The position numbers and the translations under genes are program-made. Positions 33,246 through 41,658 of a DNA stretch of 64,000 nucleotides are shown one piece after another. Within the stretch, counting starts at the first letter, position 1. Every line of letters begins with the position of its first letter. Source of the stretch: Firm-13 sp037143795 (GTDB lineage Bacteria > Bacillota > Clostridia > Saccharofermentanales > Saccharofermentanaceae); NCBI GenBank assembly GCA_037143795.1, contig JBAWXZ010000005.1, positions 124,001 to 188,000 of the forward strand, read 5' to 3'. Under the pieces are notes generated by a model. The model worked only from the letters and a program-made list of their open reading frames with translations, did not search any database and was not told the DNA's origin.

Positions 33246-34084
33246 TTTGAGTCCTCATCAAAGCCCAGATGCTCTTCAAGCCACTGATGCTTCCCGTTGG
33301 TATACTTGCTGTCCGACAGCCATCGGGAAAACCGGTTCCAGGCAGATATGATCTCCCGGCCAAGACTTCCGTCATCACCCCGTTTAACAGAAGTGACTGC
33401 ATAAAGCCCTCCTTCAAGTGTTTTTGCCTTTACCAGCGGGTCATCGACAAGTGTATCCCGGTCTATGGTGACACATACTTCGTAGCCGTATTCCCTCTGG
33501 TCTTCAGAAACCGGGGAAGGGTTGTTGTATCCGAAGATCCGTGTTCGCTGCTCATTCATCCTGATCCCGGATGTGCTGAGCCATTTTTTCATAACGGCAA
33601 ACGCGTTTTCTTCGGGATTTTCCCCGAAATAGCTGTAATAAGCTGCGCGCATCGGCTCGAGATTCCTGAGCACCTTGATTTCGGGGTATTTTTCTTGAAG
33701 GTCTTTATCCTGTGAATCAAAATATTCGTCCATTACACTCATCCTCTCAAATGAAAATGTTCCCCCGGTTTTCCGGAAATCACTTGGCAAAAATCCTGTT
33801 ATCCGCCTGAAGGCCCTTGAAAATGAGTCGGCGCTGTTAAAATCATACTTCGCAGCAAGATCCATCACGCTGTACTGTGTATTTTTAAGATCAGAAGCGG
33901 CCAGGCTGGATCGGCGAAGCCGGACATATTCTTTTGCCGGATATCCCACAAGAGCAAAAAACATCCGGTAAAACGTTGAAGTCGACATATAGGCTTCGCG
34001 GGCTGCCATCTGCAGGTCAACGGTGTCAAGCAGTCGGCTTTCCAGATATTCGAGGGATCTTTGAATTCTTTCATAATAGTTCAT
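33191..34084 (-). CDS. AraC-family regulator with GyrI-like domain
   Basis: 297 aa. Two AraC helix-turn-helix motifs lie in residues about 20-105 (VDLQMAAREAYMSTSTFYRM, MDLAAKYDFNSADSFSRAF, TGFLPSDFRKTG). A GyrI-like ligand domain follows (about 125-290) with the usual VDLYMPI near the end. It is the second such regulator in the window (see 22479). It points toward the CrtO-like gene and overlaps it, while its start faces the hydrolase operon at 34227, which may be a target. Confidence 0.88.
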   Translation of the reverse strand: MNYYERIQRSLEYLESRLLDTVDLQMAAREAYMSTSTFYRMFFALVGYPAKEYVRLRRSSLAASDLKNTQYSVMDLAAKYDFNSADSFSRAFRRITGFLPSDFRKTGGTFSFERMSVMDEYFDSQDKDLQEKYPEIKVLRNLEPMRAAYYSYFGENPEENAFAVMKKWLSTSGIRMNEQRTRIFGYNNPSPVSEDQREYGYEVCVTIDRDTLVDDPLVKAKTLEGGLYAVTSVKRGDDGSLGREIISAWNRFSRWLSDSKYTNGKHQWLEEHLGFDEDSNHVGGVDLYMPISERSTS

Positions 34085-34226
34085 AAGGCTGCGCTCCTTA
34101 GCTCTTGTGAGTTAAGAATAGCACAGGTATATTGAGCGTATCCGACTTTTTGTGTCAAAACAAATGGCAGCGATATATAATGGGTTCACTGACCGGCAAT
34201 ATATTGGTTTTTTGAGGAGGCATGCT

Positions 34227-35000
34227 GTGAAGGTATACAAGAAGAAATGGTTCAAGATCATATCCATTCTTATTGCTGTTATACTTCTCCTTTTCGGAGC
34301 CTTTTTTGTTTACACGCTGGATTATTCCAGACCGGCGGATGCTGCCCTTGCCGCCCTGGAAGATACCGGTTCCGTCGATGTCAGCGAAAAGAGCGGGATG
34401 ATAATCTTCTCTCCGAAGGGGGATTCAACCGGCACAGGATTTGCATTCTATCCGGGCGGCAAGGTCGACTATCGCTCATATGCACCGCTGATGGCTGACC
34501 TGGCGGGCCATGGTGTTACCTGCGTACTTTTGAAAATGCCCTTTCAGCTGGCTGTCTTTGATATAAATGCCGCGGACCGGGCGATATCGGCTCTTCCGCA
34601 AATAACCCGCTGGTATGTGGGCGGTCATTCCCTCGGCGGCGTTATGGCATCCTCCTTTGCAGCCGGCAATACGGATAAGGTGGAGGGAGTCGTTTTCCTG
34701 GCTGCCTATCCTTCCGGCGACATCACGGATTCGGGGCTTCGAGTCCTTACCCTCTACGGGAGCAATGACGGTGTGCTCAATATGGATTCTTTCCGGTCAA
34801 GCAAAGACAAAGCTCCGCAGGACACAGTGTATCTTGAAATACCCGGAGGAAACCATGCAGGGTTTGGATCATATGGCGCTCAAAAGGGAGACAATGCTGC
34901 TTCCATTTCTCCGGAAGAGCAGCTAAAAGAAACAGCAGGGGCGATTGTTTTATTCTTTAACGGAGAAGACCCTGCCGCTGCTATTGCGCAGGCTAAGTAA
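34227..35000 (+). CDS. Membrane-anchored alpha/beta hydrolase
   Basis: 257 aa from GTG 34227, set by GAGGAGG (34214-34220). An N-terminal anchor (IISILIAVILLLFGAFFVYTL) keeps it on the membrane, with the enzyme outside. The hydrolase fold shows the nucleophile elbow GGHSLGG, an aspartate in LYGSNDGVL and the histidine in GGNHAGFGSYG, so a Ser-Asp-His triad is complete. The pattern fits the alpha/beta-hydrolase family near dienelactone hydrolase. The substrate is unknown. Confidence 0.86.
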   Translation: MKVYKKKWFKIISILIAVILLLFGAFFVYTLDYSRPADAALAALEDTGSVDVSEKSGMIIFSPKGDSTGTGFAFYPGGKVDYRSYAPLMADLAGHGVTCVLLKMPFQLAVFDINAADRAISALPQITRWYVGGHSLGGVMASSFAAGNTDKVEGVVFLAAYPSGDITDSGLRVLTLYGSNDGVLNMDSFRSSKDKAPQDTVYLEIPGGNHAGFGSYGAQKGDNAASISPEEQLKETAGAIVLFFNGEDPAAAIAQAK

Positions 35001-35016
35001 CGAAAAGGAGAAATGC

Positions 35017-35796
35017 ATGCAGAGAATCGAGGATCTGATCCGCGAATTTGCGGGGCGTCCTGAGGTGGAGAGCATTGCCCTGGGCGGTTCACGCGCAGTG
35101 AATTTACATGATGACAAATCAGATTACGATGTGTACATATATTTGAACAGGGAGCTCAATCCCCTGATCCGCAAAGATATCCTGTCCCGGTTTTGCAGTT
35201 ACATGGAAATTGACAATCAATATTGGGAAAATGAGGATGACTGCATCCTTTTCAGCGGGCCGGTTATTGAATTACTGTATCGGCAGCTGGACGACTTTGC
35301 GGCTTCCTTGGCCAGGGTAGTGGATGAGGCGCAGGCTTCAAACGGATACACTACATGTATGTGGGATAACCTCCTTAAGAGTGAAATCCTGTATGACAGG
35401 GCGGGTGCGCTTACCAGCCTGCAAAGTAAATACAAAATCAAATATCCGCAGAGACTCCGGCAGAACATCATCGATAAGAATACCAGATTGCTGGACGGTT
35501 ACATCCCTTCGTATTTTGATCAGATTGTAAAGGCATCCGAACGGATGGATATTGTCAGTGTAAATCACAGGATCACGGAATTCCTGGCCAGCTATTTTGA
35601 CATACTTTTTGCATATAATGAAGTCACTCACCCGGGTGAAAAGCGATTGATTGCCCAGGCCAAGGCCCTGTGTAAAAAGCTGCCGGATCATTTCGAGGAA
35701 GACATTAACATGATTCTCCGACATTCATATGAAATGGATCTCCTGGTAGAGGCCCTTGTGTCCTCGATCAGAAATCTGAAAAGGATGCTGCATTGA
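35017..35796 (+). CDS. Nucleotidyltransferase-fold protein (DUF4037-like)
   Basis: 259 aa from ATG 35017 after AAGGAG. The nucleotidyltransferase core is visible at the start: ALGGSRA, then SDYDVYIYLN with the paired aspartates. The C-terminal half is helical (DUF4037-type), as in aminoglycoside- and tRNA-type nucleotidyltransferases of anaerobes. The substrate is open. The DMT transporter starts inside its stop codon. Confidence 0.8.
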   Translation: MQRIEDLIREFAGRPEVESIALGGSRAVNLHDDKSDYDVYIYLNRELNPLIRKDILSRFCSYMEIDNQYWENEDDCILFSGPVIELLYRQLDDFAASLARVVDEAQASNGYTTCMWDNLLKSEILYDRAGALTSLQSKYKIKYPQRLRQNIIDKNTRLLDGYIPSYFDQIVKASERMDIVSVNHRITEFLASYFDILFAYNEVTHPGEKRLIAQAKALCKKLPDHFEEDINMILRHSYEMDLLVEALVSSIRNLKRMLH

Positions 35797-36845
35797 AAAA
35801 GAGAACTAAGGCGATACTGTTTGCACTTACGGCGGCTTTACTGTATGGAATACAGGTGCCGTTTTCGAAACTGCTCGAAGAAAAAATGGACACTCTCTTT
35901 CTGGCCGCATTCCTGTATCTGGGCGCCGGTATCGGGATGCTGGCCTTACATTCGGCAGAGCTTATTATGGCTCCGCGAAGAAAAGAAGCACCTCTCGGAA
36001 AGAAAGACCTTCCCTTTATCATTCTCATGATCCTTCTGGATATTGCCGCGCCGATCCTCCTGCTGATGGGACTTCGCCTGAGCAGTGCGGGCACCGTATC
36101 CCTTTTGGGTAATTTTGAGATTGCAGCCACAGTGGTTTTGGCAATGCTGATTTTTCATGAAGCCGTCGGGAAACGGCTCTGGATAGCCATTGCCCTGATT
36201 TCGCTGGCGTCCATGGTTCTCTCCGTCGGCGACCTTTCCGCCGTCAGACTGTCCCCCGGCTCAATTCTGGTCCTTCTTGCCTGTGCTGTATGGGGTCTCG
36301 AGAACAACTGTACCAGAAAGCTTTCCGGAAAGAGCCCGATGCAGATCGTCATCATTAAAGGATGCGGCTCCGGATCGGGGGCCCTGATTCTCGCCCTTGT
36401 TTTTGGAAAGGCATCCGGACCGGTCCTATATATACTTCTGGCTGCAGTTCTTGGATTTGCGGCATATGGGATGAGCATATATTTTTATGTCAGGGCGCAG
36501 CGGGAGCTTGGTGCCGCGCGCACCAGTGCGTTTTATGCGGCCGCCCCTTTTGTAGGTGTTCTATTGTCCTGGATTGTCCTGCAGGAAAAAATATCATGGA
36601 CTTTTCTCCTGGCGCTGATTCTTATGATCGCCGGTACGGCATGCGGTATTTCGGAAAAACACAACCATATGCACGTTCACCTTCGTGAAGTACATGAGCA
36701 CATGCACTCCCACACCGACGGACACCATACGCATACACATGATTATGAAGTGACCGGCGAACACAGCCACATGCATACCCATGAAGAAATCCGGCATGAC
36801 CACCCCCATACGCCGGATACTCATCACAGGCACACGCATATATAG
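35793..36845 (+). CDS. DMT-superfamily (EamA) transporter with His-rich tail
   Basis: 350 aa from TTG 35793, overlapping the preceding stop; AAGGA lies 8 nt before it. Ten membrane helices in two EamA repeats cover residues about 5-285. The last 62 residues form a soluble tail with 23 histidines, in runs such as HMHSHTDGHHTHTHDY. Histidine-rich tails usually bind zinc, nickel or copper. The body would be an exporter of metabolites or a metal carrier; its substrate is unknown. The tail is too regular to be a frameshift product. Confidence 0.88.
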   Translation: MKKRTKAILFALTAALLYGIQVPFSKLLEEKMDTLFLAAFLYLGAGIGMLALHSAELIMAPRRKEAPLGKKDLPFIILMILLDIAAPILLLMGLRLSSAGTVSLLGNFEIAATVVLAMLIFHEAVGKRLWIAIALISLASMVLSVGDLSAVRLSPGSILVLLACAVWGLENNCTRKLSGKSPMQIVIIKGCGSGSGALILALVFGKASGPVLYILLAAVLGFAAYGMSIYFYVRAQRELGAARTSAFYAAAPFVGVLLSWIVLQEKISWTFLLALILMIAGTACGISEKHNHMHVHLREVHEHMHSHTDGHHTHTHDYEVTGEHSHMHTHEEIRHDHPHTPDTHHRHTHI

Positions 36846-36881
36846 CCAGGCAAAAAGAACATTGAAAACGGAGAAGATATT

Positions 36882-37376
36882 ATGCCGGAACGGATATCAC
36901 ATACTCTTGCGCCGGTTTTTGACGCACAGTCGCGCATTCTTATTCTGGGCACGATGCCGTCTCCGCGTTCGCGGAAGGCCGGTTTCTATTACGGCCATCC
37001 GCAGAATCGTTTCTGGCGCGTGCTGGCGGATGTTTTCGCGGAGGACGTTCCGCCGGATAACAGGTCAAAAGAGGATTTCCTGCTGCGGCACCATATTGCG
37101 CTCTGGGACGTACTGCAGTCGTGCCGGATTGAGGGGGCGGATGACAGTTCGATCAGGGATCCGGTTCCGAATGATCTGAGCCTGATATTGGGAAAAGCTG
37201 ATATAAAGGCTGTTTTCACCACCGGTCAGAAAGCAACACAGCTATATATGAAGCACTGCCTGCAAAGGACTGGAATCATGCCGGAATATCTTCCGTCCAC
37301 AAGTCCTGCAAATTGCGCCCGTTTTTCGTATGAGGACCTGGTCCGTGCATATAAAGTGCTGGAAAAATTCATTTGA
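36882..37376 (+). CDS. DNA-deoxyinosine glycosylase (UDG superfamily)
   Basis: 164 aa. The uracil-DNA-glycosylase fold shows RILILGTMPSPRSRKAGFYYG, HPQNRFWRVL and the second loop VFTTGQKA and LPSTSPAN. This subfamily (DNA-deoxyinosine glycosylase type) removes hypoxanthine from DNA made by adenine deamination. Motif 1 is GTMPS, as in that group rather than in classical Ung. It stands 36 nt after the transporter gene. Confidence 0.88.
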   Translation: MPERISHTLAPVFDAQSRILILGTMPSPRSRKAGFYYGHPQNRFWRVLADVFAEDVPPDNRSKEDFLLRHHIALWDVLQSCRIEGADDSSIRDPVPNDLSLILGKADIKAVFTTGQKATQLYMKHCLQRTGIMPEYLPSTSPANCARFSYEDLVRAYKVLEKFI

Positions 37377-37442
37377 TATAGTTAAATTTTCGGAAACCGG
37401 CATATTTCAATATACAATTAATTCGTTTAGCCTTAAAATGTG

Positions 37443-37464
37443 AATTGTGCAATCCCGCACAATT
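37443..37464. promoter_or_regulatory. Inverted repeat upstream of the SPFH gene
   Basis: AATTGTGC (37443-37450) and GCACAATT (37457-37464) form a perfect 8-bp dyad with a 6-nt spacer, 33 nt before the SPFH start. It could be an operator or a short hairpin near the ribosome site; no regulator can be named. Confidence 0.4.
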
Positions 37465-37496
37465 GATGCAGTGGCATAAAAGAAGGAGAAACACGT

Positions 37497-39557
37497 ATGG
37501 ATCCGATTCAACTAGGTATTATTATTGTTGTTGGTATTCTGTTTCTTTACATATTGATTTTTAAGATTCTCGGACTGCGGGTTATTAATTCCAATGAAGT
37601 TGCAGTTATCGAAAAATGGTGGAGCTTTAAAGGGTCACTGAAGGATTCCATTATCGCTCTCAACGGGGAGGCCGGTTATTCACCGCACCTTCTGCGTGGC
37701 GGTATTCATTTCAAGACTGTCCTTATGTACAGGATACACAAATATCCGCTTATCACGATTCCGCAGGGCCAGATAGCTTATATTTTCGCTCGTGACGGCA
37801 AGCCGCTTGAGCCGAGACAGACACTCGGCAAAGTAATTCCGGAAGCGAATAACTTTCAGGATATCATCGGCTTTCTTAAGAACGGCGGACAGAGGGGCCC
37901 CCAGAGAGGAATCATCAGGGAAGGTACATATGCGATTAACCTGGCTCAATTTATTGTAATTACAGGCACGGATATCAAGGCGATTTTTTCCGGTTCAAAG
38001 CTGGACCGCTCAGAACTTGCCAGTATGCAGCAGACACTTTTGGCCCGTAACGGATTCAGCCCGGTAATTATCATGGGCACTGCAAACCAGGCAGCCGACA
38101 TGATGGGCATAGTCACCGTTCATGACGGTCTTTCCCTTCCTGAGGGCGAGATCATCGCCCCGTACGTCGGTGAACAGCATGCCAGTTTCCAGGATCCGGA
38201 AGCATTCCTTGCACTGGAAGGCAGACGCGGTAAGCAGATCCAGGTACTTATAGACGGAACATATTACATTAACCGTCTTTTTGCCACCGTGGAATTCCGC
38301 CCGAAGACTGTTGTTCCTATTGGATTTGTCGGTGTTGTCGTTTCTTTCTTCGGTAAAGAAGGCGTCGATACGACAGGGGTTGATTACAAACATGGCGAAC
38401 TTGTTGCCAACGGCTGCAAGGGTGTTCTTGAGAAGCCCCTCATGCCCGGCAAGTATGCATTCAATACCGATGCAGGCAAGGTAGTCCTGGTTCCTACGAC
38501 CAATATCATCCTGAAATGGAACAAGTCCGAGATGGGCGACCATAAGTACGATGAGAATCTGACGGAAGTCGATATCATCACCAAAGATGCATTCGAGCCG
38601 GCACTTCCACTTTCGGTTGTTATGCATATCGATTATAAGCAGGCACCATGGGTCATCCAGCGTTTCGGCGATATCAACATGCTGGTTAACCAGTCCCTTG
38701 ATCCTCTTGTAAGCGCATACTTCAAAGATGTCGCGCAGACAAAGACGATCATCGAGCTGATTCAGGAGCGCAGTGCCATCCGTGAAAGAGCTGTTGAAGA
38801 AATGCGTACGAAGTTTCAGAAGTACAATCTGCAGCTTGAGGAAGTACTGATCGGTACACCGAAACCGGCAAGCGGGGATACACAGATTGAGATTATCCTG
38901 ATGCAGCTTCGTGAGAGACAGATTGCTGAAGAGAAAAAGGTTACCTACGGTAAACAGCAGTCTGCAGCAGAGAGTGAAAAATCATTGCGTGAGGCTGAGG
39001 CAACCGCAATGCAGCAGAGCTTCCTGACCAAATCCAAGATCCAGATCGAAATCGAAGGCAACGCCGGTGCCGCCCTTGCAAGTAAAGCAGAGCAGGAAGC
39101 CAACCAGATTATCGCCCTTGCCAGAGCTAACAACACCCGTATTCGTCTCGAAGGTGAGGCGGAAGCTTCCAAGGAGTCGAACGTAGGCCTTGCAAAAGCA
39201 CAGGCTATCGATGCACAGGTCAAAGCATACGGCGGAGCGGAATTCCGGATTATTCAGGAAGTCACCGACAAGCTGTCCGATGCAATCAAGAATACGAAAG
39301 TTGATATTGTTCCGAAAACGGTTGTCAACATGGGCGGCGGCTCAGACGAATCCGGTAACGGCGGAACGGGAACGGTTCTTGATGCTCTTCTGAAGTTCAT
39401 CACATTGGAGAAGTTTGGTGTTTCCATTGCCGACATTAATAAAGCAGCTGAGACGAAAAAATCAGAAGGAATCGCAGCCCCTGCTGCCCCGACGGAAGCT
39501 GCCGTTCCTGCGCCTTCCGCAACAAAGGAACCGACTGCTCCTGCCGCAGGCAAATAA
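37497..39557 (+). CDS. SPFH/band-7 domain protein (flotillin-like)
   Basis: 686 aa. One N-terminal membrane segment (residues 5-27), then an SPFH region (about residues 30-400) with VINSNEVAVIEKWW and GFVGVVVSFFGKEG. A long helical part follows (about 420-600), rich in Ala, Glu, Lys and Gln (EKKVTYGKQQSAAESEKS), as in flotillin coiled coils. The end (about 640-686) is a low-complexity Ala/Pro/Thr tail. Such proteins scaffold membrane microdomains or regulate membrane proteases. It forms a single-gene unit closed by a terminator. Confidence 0.87.
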   Translation: MDPIQLGIIIVVGILFLYILIFKILGLRVINSNEVAVIEKWWSFKGSLKDSIIALNGEAGYSPHLLRGGIHFKTVLMYRIHKYPLITIPQGQIAYIFARDGKPLEPRQTLGKVIPEANNFQDIIGFLKNGGQRGPQRGIIREGTYAINLAQFIVITGTDIKAIFSGSKLDRSELASMQQTLLARNGFSPVIIMGTANQAADMMGIVTVHDGLSLPEGEIIAPYVGEQHASFQDPEAFLALEGRRGKQIQVLIDGTYYINRLFATVEFRPKTVVPIGFVGVVVSFFGKEGVDTTGVDYKHGELVANGCKGVLEKPLMPGKYAFNTDAGKVVLVPTTNIILKWNKSEMGDHKYDENLTEVDIITKDAFEPALPLSVVMHIDYKQAPWVIQRFGDINMLVNQSLDPLVSAYFKDVAQTKTIIELIQERSAIRERAVEEMRTKFQKYNLQLEEVLIGTPKPASGDTQIEIILMQLRERQIAEEKKVTYGKQQSAAESEKSLREAEATAMQQSFLTKSKIQIEIEGNAGAALASKAEQEANQIIALARANNTRIRLEGEAEASKESNVGLAKAQAIDAQVKAYGGAEFRIIQEVTDKLSDAIKNTKVDIVPKTVVNMGGGSDESGNGGTGTVLDALLKFITLEKFGVSIADINKAAETKKSEGIAAPAAPTEAAVPAPSATKEPTAPAAGK

Positions 39558-39583
39558 CATTATTGTATCTGAATGAACATGCA

Positions 39584-39628
39584 AAAGAGGCTGTCCGATG
39601 TGGTTTGACCACAGAGGACAGCCTCTTT
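39584..39628. terminator. Bidirectional rho-independent terminator
   Basis: AAAGAGGCTGTCC (39584-39596) and GGACAGCCTCTTT (39616-39628) form a perfect 13-bp stem with an inner TGGT/ACCA. It has A and T tracts on its flanks, so it can end both the SPFH transcript and the leftward gpx-ohrR transcript. Confidence 0.92.
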
Positions 39629-39659
39629 ATTGTTTGCATTACATATGACAGAGTGACTC

Positions 39660-40103
39660 TCACCCGTTTCGAAGCACCTGATTCTTCAGGAGGGTATCCA
39701 GCAGTTCTTTGAGCTTACCGGCTTCCATGGACGTCATACCGAGCTGACAGAACATTTTTTGAGGGAGATCCAGAAAAGCCTTCTGCAGCTCCAGCCCGGC
39801 CTTAGTCAACGATACAATGACTGTGCGCTCGTCGTTTTTGCTGCGGTCGCGCGTCAGGATCCCGGCAGCCTCAAGTTTCTTGAGAAGAGGGGTCAGGGTA
39901 CCGGAATCAAGATGCAATTTATTGCCCAGATCCGACACGGTAATATGATCTTCTTCCCAAAGGACAAGAAGCACAATGTACTGCGTATATGTAAGTCCAT
40001 AAGCAGAGAGGAACGGCTTATACAAACGGATAACTTCCTTCGAACCCGCATACAGCGCAAAGCATAACTGCTTATCCAGGTGAAGCGTACCGGGATTGTC
40101 CAT
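39660..40103 (-). CDS. ohrR: OhrR-like MarR-family peroxide sensor
   Basis: 147 aa from ATG 40103, one nt behind the peroxidase stop; the ribosome site (GAGGGG) lies in the peroxidase gene's end. The OhrR pattern LHLDKQLCFALYAGSKEV contains the conserved reactive cysteine near residue 15. YTQYIVLLVLWEEDHITVSDL, LHLDSGTLTPLLKKLEAAG and RSKNDERTVIVSLT form the winged helix. Organic peroxide oxidises the cysteine and releases DNA. It most likely represses its own operon, as an OhrR-like box overlaps the promoter. Confidence 0.86.
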   Translation of the reverse strand: MDNPGTLHLDKQLCFALYAGSKEVIRLYKPFLSAYGLTYTQYIVLLVLWEEDHITVSDLGNKLHLDSGTLTPLLKKLEAAGILTRDRSKNDERTVIVSLTKAGLELQKAFLDLPQKMFCQLGMTSMEAGKLKELLDTLLKNQVLRNG

Positions 40104-40104
40104 T

Positions 40105-40647
40105 TTAAAGGCACCCCTCAATGGCAGAAGCCAAATTTTCAGGCACAACAGGCGGTTCAAAACGTCCGACGATTTTACCTTCGCGATCGAGCAGAAACTT
40201 AGTGAAATTCCATTTGATTGAACTGTCATGGAAAGACTTGCCGTACATTGCTTTGAGCATTGTCTCGAAAGCTATGTTTTTAAGACCGGATCCCATCCCG
40301 TCAAACGTAGTATTTTCTGTCAGATATTTGTAGATCGGATCAGCATCTTCTCCGCGGACGTTGATTTTGGCTGACAGCGGGAAAGTTACACCGAAACGAA
40401 ATTTGCAGAACTCCTGAACTTCTTCATCAGTGCCGGGCTCCTGTTCTTTGAACTGATTGCAGGGGAAACCCAGAACAACAAGACCTTTATCGCCGTATGT
40501 CTCATACAGCTTTTCAAGACCTTCATATTGCGGAGTGAAACCGCATTTGCTGGCAGTATTAACAATGAGAAGTACTTTGCCTTTGTAATCGGATAGTGAG
40601 ACCGGGTCTCCTTCAATGGAGGTATAGGTATAATCATATATAGACAT
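40105..40647 (-). CDS. Glutathione peroxidase-family thiol peroxidase
   Basis: 180 aa. The active-site stretch VNTASKCGFTPQY has a cysteine in place of selenocysteine; FPCNQF and KWNFTKFLLDREG are the further conserved blocks, giving the Gln-Trp-Asn partners. Bacterial Cys-type members usually take electrons from thioredoxin, not glutathione. It reduces hydrogen or lipid peroxides. Its operon partner is an OhrR-like sensor, which fits peroxide induction. Confidence 0.93.
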   Translation of the reverse strand: MSIYDYTYTSIEGDPVSLSDYKGKVLLIVNTASKCGFTPQYEGLEKLYETYGDKGLVVLGFPCNQFKEQEPGTDEEVQEFCKFRFGVTFPLSAKINVRGEDADPIYKYLTENTTFDGMGSGLKNIAFETMLKAMYGKSFHDSSIKWNFTKFLLDREGKIVGRFEPPVVPENLASAIEGCL

Positions 40648-40688
40648 AATATTTTCTCCTCTCGATGTTCCGGATGAAATAGATTTTG

Positions 40689-40726
40689 TACAATTTAATT
40701 TTATACCACTTTTGCGGCATGGTCAA
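40689..40726 (-). promoter_or_regulatory. Promoter with OhrR-like box
   Basis: Read leftward, TTGACC (40721-40726) and TAAAAT (40698-40703) are 17 nt apart, near sigma-A consensus. The 15-mer TACAATTTAATTTTA at 40689-40703 (plus strand) matches the Bacillus OhrR box TACAATTAAATTGTA at 13 of 15 positions and covers the -10 box, so the repressor would block polymerase. The match is counted by eye. Confidence 0.7.
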
Positions 40727-40865
40727 TGCCTGGCTGCTATAAGAATAGATTTTGTTATTGACATATGTTAAAATCAACAATAATCAGATTGGGCTCTTTT
40801 AATTAAACAGAAATCGGAAACAGCTTCCCGACCGGAAATTGCGGTGAAGGATAAAGGGGGACAAA

Positions 40866-41423
40866 ATGAATACTGATGCAGCAATAATCAATGAAGTAGT
40901 TCTCAAAAACGGGCAGGGCATGATTGTAAGAAGACCAGTACCTTCAGATGCCCGTAACATGATCGACTATCTGAATACCGTCGGCGGGGAAAGTGACAAT
41001 CTTCTTTTCAGTAAAAATGAATTTGAGCTTACCGTTGAGCAGGAAAGTGCACATATTGTGAAAGTCAATTCTGATCCGAATATGTTTATGATTATTGGCA
41101 CAGTAAATGGCACGATAATCAGTGCAGCACAAATAAACAGTCCCGCAAGGAAAAAAATAGCCCATAACAGCGAAGTCGGAATTTCGGTCAGGAAAGAATA
41201 TTGGGGAAAAGGTGTCGGAACAGCGATTATGGGAGAATTAATCAGGCATGCCAGTGAACGCGGAACAATCAGGAATATCAGCCTTGGTGTAAAAGCGGGC
41301 AACAGTAATGCGATCGCCCTTTATGAGAAATACGGATTTGTAAAAATCGGTATTCACAGGGACTACTTCAATATAGACGGAAATTATGACGATGAGATAC
41401 TGATGGACCTTTATCTTAATTGA
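40866..41423 (+). CDS. GNAT acetyltransferase
   Basis: 185 aa after AAAGGGGGA. GNAT core: EVGISVRKEYWGKGVGTAIM holds the acetyl-CoA loop, and AGNSNAIALYEKYGFVKIG the last conserved block. Length and pattern fit the amino-acid or ribosomal-protein acetyltransferase group. Upstream, TTGACA (40758-40763) with a weak -10, TAATCA, at 17 nt (40781-40786) may be its promoter. Confidence 0.88.
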   Translation: MNTDAAIINEVVLKNGQGMIVRRPVPSDARNMIDYLNTVGGESDNLLFSKNEFELTVEQESAHIVKVNSDPNMFMIIGTVNGTIISAAQINSPARKKIAHNSEVGISVRKEYWGKGVGTAIMGELIRHASERGTIRNISLGVKAGNSNAIALYEKYGFVKIGIHRDYFNIDGNYDDEILMDLYLN

Positions 41424-41453
41424 TGTTTTTGCCATCCTGCAATTATTTATTTG

Positions 41454-41569
41454 CAGAGAATTCCAATACCCTTCGAAGCTCCTTCCGCAGGCGAAGCCGA
41501 GGACCTGGAGCAGAGAAGGATATTGGAATTATCCCGACCGGGAGCAGAGAAGGGTATTGGAATTCTCTG
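41454..41569. repeat. Composite inverted and direct repeat before copZ-like gene
   Basis: A perfect 21-bp inverted repeat has arms at 41454-41474 and 41549-41569 (right arm reads GAAGGGTATTGGAATTCTCT and one G). Inside, GGAGCAGAGAAGG followed by TATTGGAATT recurs as a direct repeat at 41508-41530 and 41541-41563. The middle can pair again (GAAGC... at 41474-41500). No open frame of note. It looks like a small palindromic mobile repeat, inserted directly in front of a promoter. Confidence 0.75.
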
Positions 41570-41622
41570 TTGACATGGACAAAAAATACTCGCAGAATGA
41601 CACTGTACCCTTAGCGGGTATG
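41570..41622 (+). promoter_or_regulatory. Promoter and CsoR-like box of the copper chaperone gene
   Basis: TTGACA (41570-41575) and CAGAAT (41593-41598) are 17 nt apart. Just after, TACCC-TTAGC-GGGTA (41606-41620) is a dyad very like copper-repressor CsoR sites of Bacillus (TACCC...GGGTA). This position, over the transcription start, suits repression in the absence of copper. No csoR gene is in the window. Confidence 0.65.
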
Positions 41623-41658
41623 ATGACATATTTTACAAAGATTGTGAGGAAGAAATAT

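Noticed and set aside
38010..38627. A 205-codon minus-strand frame within the SPFH gene
   Set aside because: The SPFH frame is continuous over 686 codons; the antisense frame has no family-like pattern.
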